Source: Aquimarina algicola
GTDB lineage: Bacteria; Bacteroidota; Bacteroidia; Flavobacteriales; Flavobacteriaceae
DNA: 64,000 nt
Direction of reading: 5' to 3'
NCBI RefSeq assembly: GCF_006443095.1
Contig: NZ_VFWZ01000003.1
Location: 558,001-622,000, forward strand
A program made the translations under genes and the position numbers. The notes beneath the pieces were generated by a model, which ran no database searches, had not been told where the DNA came from, and saw only the letters and a list, made by a program, of their open reading frames with translations. Of this stretch, positions 27,017 to 35,807 are shown in pieces. Positions within the stretch are counted from its first letter, which is position 1, and every line of letters begins with the position of its first letter.

Positions 27017-27393
27017 TTCTAATTTATCTCTTAATTAGATCTTTTTTACTCTCTAGAATTGTTGTTTTTAACAAAAAGGAACTTTTCATAGCATTTTTAC
27101 CCGTAACAAGTAGGGTATTTAACCTCACCTACATATAAAGCCATTAGTCAATATCTTCTTTTAAGTTCTTGATCTATAAACAAATTAAAAAAAACGATCA
27201 CATTTATAAAATTCCAAATCACGCTTATCAGCAGGTTTTCTATACTCTCCCAAATATCGAACAATTTTATTTACACAAAAAGACATTCTCTGAACCCAGA
27301 GAAACATTAGGTTTTTTGAAAATAATTGACTTTGTAACCGTAATTACCAACGATTACATAAAATAATTTTTAACGACTCAAAAAACCTAAAAC
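27017..27393 (+). other. Intergenic region before GH82/GH150 operon
   Basis: A 377-bp AT-rich gap between the HTCS gene and the third GH82-like gene. It probably carries an HTCS-responsive promoter, but I found no clean -7/-33 pair. A 65-codon frame at 27169-27366 begins with a non-ATG start, shows no family features and has no signal peptide, so I do not call it a gene. No strong hairpin is seen. Confidence 0.4.
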
Positions 27394-29076
27394 ATGTTAT
27401 CCAAAAAAACCCTATTTGGAGCTTTGTTAGCTCTATTTTTTGTGCACACAACATTTGCACAATTTCCCAAAACCAGATTTACAGGAAGTGTATCAAATCG
27501 AGAAGAAACTTTATTAAAAAAACCTAACAAAACTGATTCTGAAGAACTCACTAGACTTATCGATGTCGTAAATGGTTTCAACAATGGTGGAACCATTAAA
27601 ATACCTGCAGGAAATTATTCTCTTGGCAATATAAAATTAAAATCTAATGTTCATATTGCAATTGATAAAGACGCCATTATTACTTTAGAAGATGGTGAGA
27701 AATTAGTTTTCAAAATTGGAAGCAGAGAAAATCAAGCTCCTATCAAAAATGTAAAGATTTATTGTGACAATTGTAATACTTCATTAGCAATGGGCGAAGA
27801 TAATAGGTATTACAATTTTGATTTCTCAAGCAAAAGCCCAGGATCAGATGCTAGAGCATTTACAATTGAAAAAGCAGAAAATTTTCACATTTCAGATTTC
27901 AAAGTAACAGACAATGGAACAAAGTTTTCAGTTATGAACCTTATCCCTCTGATTACGGGTAAATTTGATCCTAAAAAACCAGAAGATAGTGAAAGAAGAG
28001 CTAAAGCAGTACCCAAAAAAGGAGATATTATTAATGGTTATACGACAGGTGCAGACTACGGATATGGTTTGATACAGGTACAAGCTGCAATAAATGTAAG
28101 TTTCAAAGATTTATACAGTGGCGGTGGTGTTACATTACGACTAGAATCGGGAGCCGGATCTACTTATATCGGCACTAAATTAGACACAGACATTGCTGTG
28201 ATGAAAGGTATTGAAGCCTATAATATACACGGAGCAAACGGGAAAGGATCTCTTATGTTAAGCCCTCATGGAAGAATCCATGGCAGTGTTAAAGCAAGAA
28301 AAATTAGATCTAAAGGTTCTGCTTATGCCGTAGAAGTTTCACCAGGTTTTATTGATAGAGAAGTAAAACGAAATGATCAAAATGTTGCCCCGAATAGATT
28401 CAAAAAAGGGGTTTTTGTTGGAGCAGATATTAGAGATGTAATCGCTACATCTTTAGATAATACTGCCCAAATCAAGAGCAAAGACTGGAAATATTACCCT
28501 ACCTCAATAAGATTAAAAAATTATGATGCTTTCTTAGCAGGACCCAATAGTGGCGAAGCAGCAGTTACAGGATCAGGAGTGAGAGTTAATGTTCCTTCGG
28601 TTATTCCTTTTGGGTACTTCGCAATAGATGAAAAAAACGAGGTTGTGCCAGATGTTACAGGACCTAACGATTCTAGATATAATGGAAGAAAAGAAGGGGA
28701 TGGTAAATATAATATTACTCTAAGAAATGTTTCTTCAGAGGATTTCTTCTCGTGCTTTGATGATCCTAATATCGATAACATTATCTATAATGGTGATGCA
28801 AAAACTGACTATTGTGACTCTCCATCAACATCGATTAGTGTTAATCAAAATAATAGCTTTGTTGTATACCCGAGCCCTGCCAAAGATATACTATATGTCA
28901 ATGCTAAAAAGAATAGTACCATAGAAATTTATGACATAAACGGCACATTATATACCTCTAAAACCAGTGACAAAAAAGACACAACTATGGATATTGGTAA
29001 TTTACGCAAAGGAATGTATCTCGTAAAAATCATTAATAAAAACGACGTTTTTAATAAAAAAATTATAGTAGAATAG
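27394..29076 (+). CDS. GH82 (iota-carrageenase family)-like enzyme with T9SS sorting domain, copy 3
   Basis: 560 residues: signal peptide ending TTFAQ, beta-helix of about 440 residues, and a type A T9SS tail (about 480-560; SFVVYPSPAKDILYVN, then GMYLVKIINK and a final KIIVE). The tail means export across the outer membrane by the Por system, usually to the cell surface or medium. Core motifs are GYGLIQ (Gln228), GGVTLRLES (Glu251), MLSPHGR (His292) and PGFIDRE (Asp321). The position of the proposed GH82 base (D247 in Alteromonas fortis) is Gly253. It is a close paralogue of the product of 9718-11151. Likely the outward-facing endo-enzyme of the locus. Confidence 0.82.
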   Translation: MLSKKTLFGALLALFFVHTTFAQFPKTRFTGSVSNREETLLKKPNKTDSEELTRLIDVVNGFNNGGTIKIPAGNYSLGNIKLKSNVHIAIDKDAIITLEDGEKLVFKIGSRENQAPIKNVKIYCDNCNTSLAMGEDNRYYNFDFSSKSPGSDARAFTIEKAENFHISDFKVTDNGTKFSVMNLIPLITGKFDPKKPEDSERRAKAVPKKGDIINGYTTGADYGYGLIQVQAAINVSFKDLYSGGGVTLRLESGAGSTYIGTKLDTDIAVMKGIEAYNIHGANGKGSLMLSPHGRIHGSVKARKIRSKGSAYAVEVSPGFIDREVKRNDQNVAPNRFKKGVFVGADIRDVIATSLDNTAQIKSKDWKYYPTSIRLKNYDAFLAGPNSGEAAVTGSGVRVNVPSVIPFGYFAIDEKNEVVPDVTGPNDSRYNGRKEGDGKYNITLRNVSSEDFFSCFDDPNIDNIIYNGDAKTDYCDSPSTSISVNQNNSFVVYPSPAKDILYVNAKKNSTIEIYDINGTLYTSKTSDKKDTTMDIGNLRKGMYLVKIINKNDVFNKKIIVE

Positions 29077-29100
29077 TTATAGTTGCATATTAAACCAAGA

Positions 29101-29141
29101 AAGGGATTATTTAACATATTAAATAATCCCTTTTATTTTTT
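29101..29141 (+). terminator. Rho-independent terminator after GH82-like gene
   Basis: A perfect 14-bp stem, AAGGGATTATTTAA (29101-29114) pairing with 29119-29132, with loop CATA and a T-rich tail (TTATTTTTT). It lies 25 bp after the stop codon and separates the GH82-like gene from the GH150-like gene, so the latter needs its own promoter or read-through. Confidence 0.85.
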
Positions 29142-29343
29142 AGGATACTCCTTACAGTATAAGATTATCAATAAATACTTTGACAATATCTAAAAGTAAT
29201 TATCTAACAATAGACTTTTTATATCTCTAGCCTTTATAAACATCTAAAATATTGACAACAACAATACATTTATCTCAAAATACATCTAATTGCAAATTAA
29301 ATCTCATTTTTGATTAGCTTCTATTCATGAAACCTATCCTATT

Positions 29344-32184
29344 ATGATAAAAACATATAAATATCCAGTTTTACATATTTTGTGCTTAATATTTCTAAGT
29401 TTGTTGATTATCAGTTCTTCTGCAAATGCTCAAGCAAACAAAAATCTCTCAAAAGGTGTAAATAGCATTAACACCGATTATACAATAACTAAGGTAAGAA
29501 CTGCCCATAATAAGAATCAAAATTATATCATTGCGACGAGCTACGAAGGTACCATTCTTGCTGTAACCTATACAGGTGATATTATCTGGAAAAATTCACT
29601 ATCAGGTTTTATGAACCATGATATTTGGGTAGAAGATATTACAAATGATGGAATAGATGAAATCTTAACTGCAAATGCAGACGGAAGCATCTATTGTTTG
29701 AATCATAAAGGCAAGTTATTATGGAAATTCAAACAAAATAATGCGCCTATGTATGCAGTAACTGCTATTAAAAGCAATGAACAGGCGTATGTAGTTTGTG
29801 GGGGATATGATACAAGTTTATACTACATATCAAATACAGGTACATTAATTAGTGAAATCCCCTCAAAAACATATTCTATAGAAAAGCCTACAAGTAGAAG
29901 AAAAGATAAAAAGCTACCCCCAAAAGGATTACATATTACCAATTTTATCAGACCTGCAAAATCGGCTAATGGAAAAGAGTTTTTGGTCGTTAATGGCGTT
30001 CAGAACAGTATGAGTGGTAGCGGTTCTATATACTTTTTTAATCCTCTAGAAAAACAACCTTTTAAGGCTATAAAAATAAAGGCAAGAGGTCCTTATGGAG
30101 ATATGAAAATAGTAGACATGAACTCAGATGGAAATAGTGAAATATTACTTGGACGTGTCGGTGGAAAAGCAAAAGGAACAGGTTTTACTATTCTCAAAAC
30201 ATTGACAGGTGAACAAAGTTTTTTTGATTTAAAAAAGATAAAAAATACATCATTAAATAGAGGGATGTACAGAGTAACACAAGCTGAAGTTATTAATAAC
30301 AATAAAAAATCGGCATATGCAGTACTCTTAGGAAGCAATATTATAATCTCAGACATTGACAAGGATCAAACTGAAGTTATTGCAACCAAATATTCTTTTA
30401 ATGACATGCATAAGGACCCTAATGCCAATAAAATGATTTTAGGAAGTGCTCAAAGTGGTGGTAGCGCTATACATATCATAAATTTTGACAATCCCCTTTG
30501 GAAAAAAGAGTTCGAAGCATTAAATCCAATAGGAAAAATACAATCAATCCTAACCAATACCCATAAAATAAGAGAAGATCTAAAAGAGTTTAAAAAACCT
30601 ACATATCAAAAAGAATCTGCCAAAGTATATTTCATGACCGAAAGTCGAAAAAACCGTTATGCAGCAAATGCTATTTCTAGTATTGAACAAGAATATGATA
30701 ATCCGATTTTTTTGAATGGGGGTAATTTTGCAAGTGAAAAATGGGATCGTTCAACTATGCCTAGTGAAATTTATAAAAACAAACGAGACAGACGTAAAAA
30801 ATACACCCTTACTCAAGATGAAGTCCTAGAAGAAATAACCAAAAGGCATAAAATGTCTAATGGTAAGGGGATTTCATATTGGGGAGGACATGGTAATGAC
30901 CCTTATATGTACCAGCCTTCTACAACAAAAAAAGGATTGGACATTGCTAATGGAAATAAAACGGTTTTGGTATATCCAGAAATCGAAGATCACTCAAATG
31001 AATTCGAATTTGTGATGAATGACCTGATATTACCTCTTGCAGATTATGCAAAAACAAGAAATGGTAATATCTATTTACGTAACAAGCACTTATTTTGGCA
31101 ATCAAGTGTTTATATGGATAAATGGAAACCATTAGTATCTGGTAAATACGCAAATGTATTTGTTCCTGCGATGGAAGAAACAACAGATAAGTCTATGGAG
31201 TTAAGCTTCACTTCTAGGTTAGGACTTTGGGCAAGTGGAGCTGTTGATAGTTGGGGAGCTCGCTGTGCCAGAGACAATGCAAGTTTTGATCGTTTGCGCC
31301 AACATTCAAATCAAACGTTGCCTAATCATTTTTTAAGGACTATGGTTTATAGTATTGCAAGTGGTGCACAATACATTAATAATTTTTCTGTAGATCAAAA
31401 ATATATGAGTTTACTTTGGAACTTAATAGCTCAAGGTGCTTTGTATGTTCCAAAACGCTCAGAAATACTTAGCTTTTCACCGATTCATATTAGCATCGCA
31501 AATCCCAACGATCAGTACCTAAACGAAGCTAGCAATGTAAAATGGTTAACATTTTATGATAAGAATAAAAACGAAGATTCTTTTGTTTTTGGAAGACTAA
31601 ATGGCACATGGCCCGGAGCACCACTAACAGAATGGGATTTTTCTAGATATGCCGCCGGAGCAAAAGAGCGAAGGTTAAATTTTATCCCTAAGTACAATTA
31701 TGGGATGGTTTTAATTACTCCACCTCAAAAAGGTGTTTTTGCAGATCAAAATGCAGTTAGAAAACCTTTAGCCAAAAACTTACACCCTTGGTACAAAAAC
31801 ATATGGAAAGAATATTATTCTGATGGCAAAAATTACTTCTCTGCTAATGGTAAAACAACTTATACTCCCGAAGAATATTATAAAATAATTAAAAAAGATA
31901 TAGAGGATTCTGCCTCTTTACTCCCCATTACAGTTTCGGGTAATGTAGGATGGGTTGTTACGCAAATCTCACCTAAGCATCTTCGCCTAACAATTGTAGA
32001 AAATGGATATATCAATCCAAAAAAAGCTAAAGCGTCTATCAAGGTTAATAATATTAGCATAAAAAGTATCAAAGATATTTTAAGTAACGAAGAGTTTACA
32101 ATTCATAACAACTCGATAACAGATATCGATATCCCATTAGGTAGCTTTCGCTTTTTGGACATCGAACTAAACAAAGAATTATAA
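29344..32184 (+). CDS. GH150-like putative lambda-carrageenase (secreted, N-terminal beta-propeller)
   Basis: 946 residues with a signal peptide ending SANAQ. The first 400 or so residues are beta-propeller-like, with repeats such as GTILAVTYTGDIIWK and GSIYCLNHKGKLLWKF plus DxNxDG-type calcium sites (DMNSDGNSE, DITNDGIDE). The second half is an unfamiliar alpha/beta region with many Trp and Tyr (SYWGGHGNDPYMY, ASGAVDSWGARC). The characterised lambda-carrageenase of Pseudoalteromonas (CglA, GH150) is about 942 residues with an N-terminal propeller, so size, layout and genetic setting all fit; I cannot align the sequences here. If right, it cuts beta-1,4 links in lambda-carrageenan. The gene follows a strong terminator and precedes a sulfatase and a GH110 gene. 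The alternative is another secreted propeller protein of unknown role. Confidence 0.6.
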   Translation: MIKTYKYPVLHILCLIFLSLLIISSSANAQANKNLSKGVNSINTDYTITKVRTAHNKNQNYIIATSYEGTILAVTYTGDIIWKNSLSGFMNHDIWVEDITNDGIDEILTANADGSIYCLNHKGKLLWKFKQNNAPMYAVTAIKSNEQAYVVCGGYDTSLYYISNTGTLISEIPSKTYSIEKPTSRRKDKKLPPKGLHITNFIRPAKSANGKEFLVVNGVQNSMSGSGSIYFFNPLEKQPFKAIKIKARGPYGDMKIVDMNSDGNSEILLGRVGGKAKGTGFTILKTLTGEQSFFDLKKIKNTSLNRGMYRVTQAEVINNNKKSAYAVLLGSNIIISDIDKDQTEVIATKYSFNDMHKDPNANKMILGSAQSGGSAIHIINFDNPLWKKEFEALNPIGKIQSILTNTHKIREDLKEFKKPTYQKESAKVYFMTESRKNRYAANAISSIEQEYDNPIFLNGGNFASEKWDRSTMPSEIYKNKRDRRKKYTLTQDEVLEEITKRHKMSNGKGISYWGGHGNDPYMYQPSTTKKGLDIANGNKTVLVYPEIEDHSNEFEFVMNDLILPLADYAKTRNGNIYLRNKHLFWQSSVYMDKWKPLVSGKYANVFVPAMEETTDKSMELSFTSRLGLWASGAVDSWGARCARDNASFDRLRQHSNQTLPNHFLRTMVYSIASGAQYINNFSVDQKYMSLLWNLIAQGALYVPKRSEILSFSPIHISIANPNDQYLNEASNVKWLTFYDKNKNEDSFVFGRLNGTWPGAPLTEWDFSRYAAGAKERRLNFIPKYNYGMVLITPPQKGVFADQNAVRKPLAKNLHPWYKNIWKEYYSDGKNYFSANGKTTYTPEEYYKIIKKDIEDSASLLPITVSGNVGWVVTQISPKHLRLTIVENGYINPKKAKASIKVNNISIKSIKDILSNEEFTIHNNSITDIDIPLGSFRFLDIELNKEL

Positions 32185-32209
32185 GCCTCCGTATTGATAG
32201 ATACATTTT

Positions 32210-32291
32210 ATGTATTAATACATACAAGTTTTGAGCAGTATATAGGTTAATTTACGATTAATTTCCTGTACGAGTTAAAAAAGAATAACTC
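32210..32291 (+). promoter_or_regulatory. Palindromes in the gap before sulfatase/GH110 pair
   Basis: Within the 137-bp gap (32185-32321) lies a perfect 14-bp palindrome ATGTATTAATACAT at 32210-32223, and further on the inverted repeat GAGTTA (32272-32277) with TAACTC (32286-32291). They may be regulator-binding sites or weak hairpins; no T-run supports a terminator and no clear -7 box is seen. Confidence 0.3.
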
Positions 32292-32321
32292 TATACGGTT
32301 TTTAATTTTTAGCAAGAATAT

Positions 32322-33803
32322 ATGTTTATTAAAAAACTAATCCGGCTGGTACTATTATTTGCAATCATAATCTGTTGTAGTAATTGTGATAAAAAGCAAA
32401 GTGAAAAATCTGTTTCTGAAACGATAAATACTCAAAACAGACCCAATATCATTTTATTTGTAGCAGACGACCACGGTACTGATGCTTTGGGCGCATATGG
32501 AAATCCTATAATAAAAACTCCTAACTTAGATCAACTAGCTAAAGAAGGTACCAAATTCAACAATGCTTATTGCACTAGCGCAAGTTGTGCTGCAAGCCGT
32601 TCTGTGATCCTTTCGGGGTTATTTGGGCATGCGACTGGTTCTTATGGACATGTACACGATTACCACCATTTTAGCACATATGATACTATAAAATCGCTTC
32701 CTGTTTTATTAGATAAAGTTGGATATGAAACTGTGCGAATTGGCAAATACCATGTCGCGCCAGAAAAAGTATATCAGTTCAATACTGTGTTAAAAGCGAA
32801 TCCACGCAATACAGTAGAAATGGCAGAAAAATGTGCTGATGTTTTAAAAGCAGACAAACCTTTTTTCTTGTATTTCTGTACAGACGACCCACACAGAGGG
32901 CACCCTTTTGAACCCAATCAATGGGATACTCCAAATAATTTTGGAAATAAAAAGGAAGGTTACCTAGGGGTAGAAACGGTCACATACAATCCAAAAGATG
33001 TTTTGGTACCGGATTTTTTACCTGATACAAAGCAAACACGTGAAGAGATTGCCGAATATTATCAAAGTGTATCGAGAATAGATCAAGGTTTTGGAAAATT
33101 AATGCAAATGCTACATGAAACAGGAAAAGCCAAAAATACTATTGTCATTTACATCTCAGATAATGGTATGGCGTTTCCGGGAGCAAAAACTACGGTTCAT
33201 GAGCCCGGTATAAAACTACCATGCATTATTAAAGACCCGACAAAAACAGAAAAAGATATTACCAGCAATGCCATGATTTCTTGGGTAGACTTAACACCTA
33301 CAATTCTAGACATGGCAAAAATAGATTACGATGTCAATGCATTTCATGGAAAATCATTTTATGACATCATAGGAAAAAAAGCAGTAAAGGGCTGGGATGA
33401 AATTTATGCCTCTCACACTTTTCATGAAATTACCATGTACTATCCCATGAGAGTTGTAAGAAATAATAATTACAAACTCATCTGGAATATTGCCCATAGA
33501 TTAGAATATCCTTTTGCATCAGACTTATGGGCTTCGTCGACTTGGCAATCCGTCTATAGAAATAATGTTGAATATTTTGGAAATAAAAAAGTGAAGGATT
33601 ACCTATTTAGACCAGAATTTGAATTGTATGACTTAGAAAAAGACCCCAATGAAACTAATAATCTAGCCAATGAAGAAACTTTCAAAGAAGTATTAGAGAC
33701 CATGAAAAGCAAGCTAAAATCTTTTCAATCCAAAACAAAAGATCCTTGGATGATTATGTGGAGCCATGATGCCTCATTACAAGGAAGTGGTGTTAATCTA
33801 TAA
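32322..33803 (+). CDS. S1 family sulfatase with CAASR active-site motif, lipoprotein
   Basis: 493 residues with a Cys-rich lipoprotein signal (ICCSNC). Metal ligands are Asp49-Asp50 (FVADDHGTD). The formylglycine motif is CAASR (Cys89-Arg93), with Ala in place of the usual Pro; this C-x-A-x-R variant is accepted by some maturation systems. IGKYHV replaces the usual GKWHLG, and ISDNGMAF forms the second metal site. It sits 14 bp before the GH110 gene, suggesting the two act in sequence: desulfation of the non-reducing-end alpha-galactose, then its removal. The position of the sulfate attacked is inference. Confidence 0.9.
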   Translation: MFIKKLIRLVLLFAIIICCSNCDKKQSEKSVSETINTQNRPNIILFVADDHGTDALGAYGNPIIKTPNLDQLAKEGTKFNNAYCTSASCAASRSVILSGLFGHATGSYGHVHDYHHFSTYDTIKSLPVLLDKVGYETVRIGKYHVAPEKVYQFNTVLKANPRNTVEMAEKCADVLKADKPFFLYFCTDDPHRGHPFEPNQWDTPNNFGNKKEGYLGVETVTYNPKDVLVPDFLPDTKQTREEIAEYYQSVSRIDQGFGKLMQMLHETGKAKNTIVIYISDNGMAFPGAKTTVHEPGIKLPCIIKDPTKTEKDITSNAMISWVDLTPTILDMAKIDYDVNAFHGKSFYDIIGKKAVKGWDEIYASHTFHEITMYYPMRVVRNNNYKLIWNIAHRLEYPFASDLWASSTWQSVYRNNVEYFGNKKVKDYLFRPEFELYDLEKDPNETNNLANEETFKEVLETMKSKLKSFQSKTKDPWMIMWSHDASLQGSGVNL

Positions 33804-33817
33804 CAGTATATCAAAGA

Positions 33818-35638
33818 ATGAAAAAAATCAAAAATAATATTTCGGCAGGGATCATACTATTAGTAACATTTATGTATTGTTCTTTATCCCATGCTACAGA
33901 AATCATCAAAATCAAACATCAAGAAGGCGATATAACACCAGTTATTCGAGAAGTTATAGAAAATACTAAGAGTAGCGATATAAAATTAGTATTTGATAAA
34001 GGTATATACACATTTCTTACGGATTATGCTATAGGCCAATATAAGTATGTTACAAATCACAATAATGGGTTTAAAAAAATCATTTTCAATTTTGAAGATT
34101 TTGATTCTGTAGAAATTGAAGGTAATGGGGCTGAATTTATTTTTAGAGGACAAACTTTGCCTTTTGTATTTGAAAATTGCAAAAATATTTTGATAGATAA
34201 TATTATTATCGATTGGGATATTCCATTTAGTTTTCAAGGAGATGTTGTCAAGGTAGATAAAAAAAATAAATGGTATGACCTAAAACCATACACCAAAGGT
34301 TTTTCATGGAATGTAAAGAAAGGGAAACTAATTTTCCCTGATATTAACCATTTTAGTTTTACCTCATTAGGAAATTCATTGTCGCATAATAAAGAAACAA
34401 AAGCAGTAGCGTATGGCGCATGGGATCAATCAATAGACCCAAACCATGTAGAAAAACGTCCTGATGGATTATTACGCTTTTATGTAAAAAACATGAAAAA
34501 GTTTCCTAAGGTAGGTACTGTTCTTCAATCTAAAGGGGATCATGCAAACAACAGATATGCACCTGCATTTTTGGTTAGAAATTCAAACAATATAGTATTC
34601 GATCATGTTGTAATTCATCATGCCTTGGGAATGGGATTTTTGTTTGAAAGATCCGAAGAAATTAAGATCGTAAACTCAGGAGTGTATATTAGAGAAGGCT
34701 CAGATAGAGTAATGTCTACAAGTGCAGATGCTACTCACTTTGCAAATTGTAAAGGCAATATCCTAATAGAAAATTGCCGTATAGAGGGCATGTACGATGA
34801 TGGCACCAATGTACATGGTACTTATGTAGAGGTCAATCAAATCATTGACAAAAAAACAGTTAGAGTTGCATTAAAACACAAACAACAAATGGGCTTTGAA
34901 TTTGCTGGCATTGATGACGAAATCTGGTTTATTAAACAACCTGATCCCAAACGCAAAGAAACTAACAAGGTCAAGAAGGTATCGATGATCAATGACTATT
35001 ATACTGATCTTACATTTTATAACGATATCCCTTCTGATCTAAAAATTGGAGACATTCTAGAAAACAAAACATGGAATCCTGTATTTACTATGCGTAAAAA
35101 TAGAATTCGAGATCATAGAGCGCGTAATATTATTATCAAAACACCTCACAAAATTATTATTGAAGACAACGACCTTTCTTCTATGATGTCATCAATAATG
35201 CTACGTGGTGAAACCTATTTTTGGTATGAATCCGGTAATGTAGAAGAGGTAATCATCAGAAATAATCGTTTTGTACGATGTGCATATGGTGGAGCAGAAC
35301 ATGCTGTTCTAAAAATATCTCCCAGACTTGGTAAAACTTTTGATCAAAAAATAACTTATGATAGAAATATAGTATTCGAAAACAATACTATCAAAACATT
35401 TGATAATAGGATTATTTGGGCAGATCGTGTAGACGGACTCATTATTAGAAACAATACCATCAAACAAACATTTTCTGACACACCTCAATACCCTAATGCG
35501 TATATGTTTGACTTGATTAACTGCAAGAACATAGAAATTACTGATAATATTTATGTAGGAAATAATGAGAAGGTACTTAAAGCAGATAAAAGCTCAGAAA
35601 AGACCTTAGTATTCAAAATGAATAAAGGTTTTAATTAA
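33818..35638 (+). CDS. GH110 family alpha-1,3-galactosidase
   Basis: 606 residues: signal peptide ending SHA, then a right-handed beta-helix. The segment STSADATHF (Asp304) followed 23 and 24 residues later by MYDDGTNVHG (Asp327, Asp328) reproduces the spacing of the three catalytic aspartates of Pseudoalteromonas GH110 (321, 344, 345, from memory of the published structure). GH110 enzymes are inverting exo-alpha-1,3-galactosidases; marine members act on alpha-1,3-galactobiose units such as the desulfated backbone of lambda-carrageenan. The product, galactose, would enter the gal operon nearby. It follows the sulfatase gene by 14 bp and is the last gene of the plus-strand arm. Confidence 0.85.
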   Translation: MKKIKNNISAGIILLVTFMYCSLSHATEIIKIKHQEGDITPVIREVIENTKSSDIKLVFDKGIYTFLTDYAIGQYKYVTNHNNGFKKIIFNFEDFDSVEIEGNGAEFIFRGQTLPFVFENCKNILIDNIIIDWDIPFSFQGDVVKVDKKNKWYDLKPYTKGFSWNVKKGKLIFPDINHFSFTSLGNSLSHNKETKAVAYGAWDQSIDPNHVEKRPDGLLRFYVKNMKKFPKVGTVLQSKGDHANNRYAPAFLVRNSNNIVFDHVVIHHALGMGFLFERSEEIKIVNSGVYIREGSDRVMSTSADATHFANCKGNILIENCRIEGMYDDGTNVHGTYVEVNQIIDKKTVRVALKHKQQMGFEFAGIDDEIWFIKQPDPKRKETNKVKKVSMINDYYTDLTFYNDIPSDLKIGDILENKTWNPVFTMRKNRIRDHRARNIIIKTPHKIIIEDNDLSSMMSSIMLRGETYFWYESGNVEEVIIRNNRFVRCAYGGAEHAVLKISPRLGKTFDQKITYDRNIVFENNTIKTFDNRIIWADRVDGLIIRNNTIKQTFSDTPQYPNAYMFDLINCKNIEITDNIYVGNNEKVLKADKSSEKTLVFKMNKGFN

Positions 35639-35807
35639 ATATGGTTGCTGTTACATCTTATCTATTTTATTACTTTTGATAGGCCTATTTTTAGAATAAA
35701 CATTATAAAAACTAAGCTCATTATTTAAATTCAGGATATTTTTTGAAGGAGATTATTTTAATATAATCAGAAGGTTTTTTTGGTATATAAGTCCTAAAAA
35801 GTTTTAT

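Noticed and set aside
27169..27366. 65-codon open frame before the third GH82-like gene
   Set aside because: Non-ATG start, no signal peptide, no family motif and AT-rich chance composition; it lies where a promoter is expected.
1..35638. Reading the locus as an agar or porphyran system
   Set aside because: No agarase or porphyranase (GH16, GH86, GH50, GH117) features were seen, while GH82-like, GH110 and GH150-like features point to carrageenan.
35639..35807. Possible terminator (ATAGGCCTAT palindrome) between convergent GH110 and glycerate kinase genes
   Set aside because: The stem is only 5 bp with a weak T-tail; not strong enough to call.
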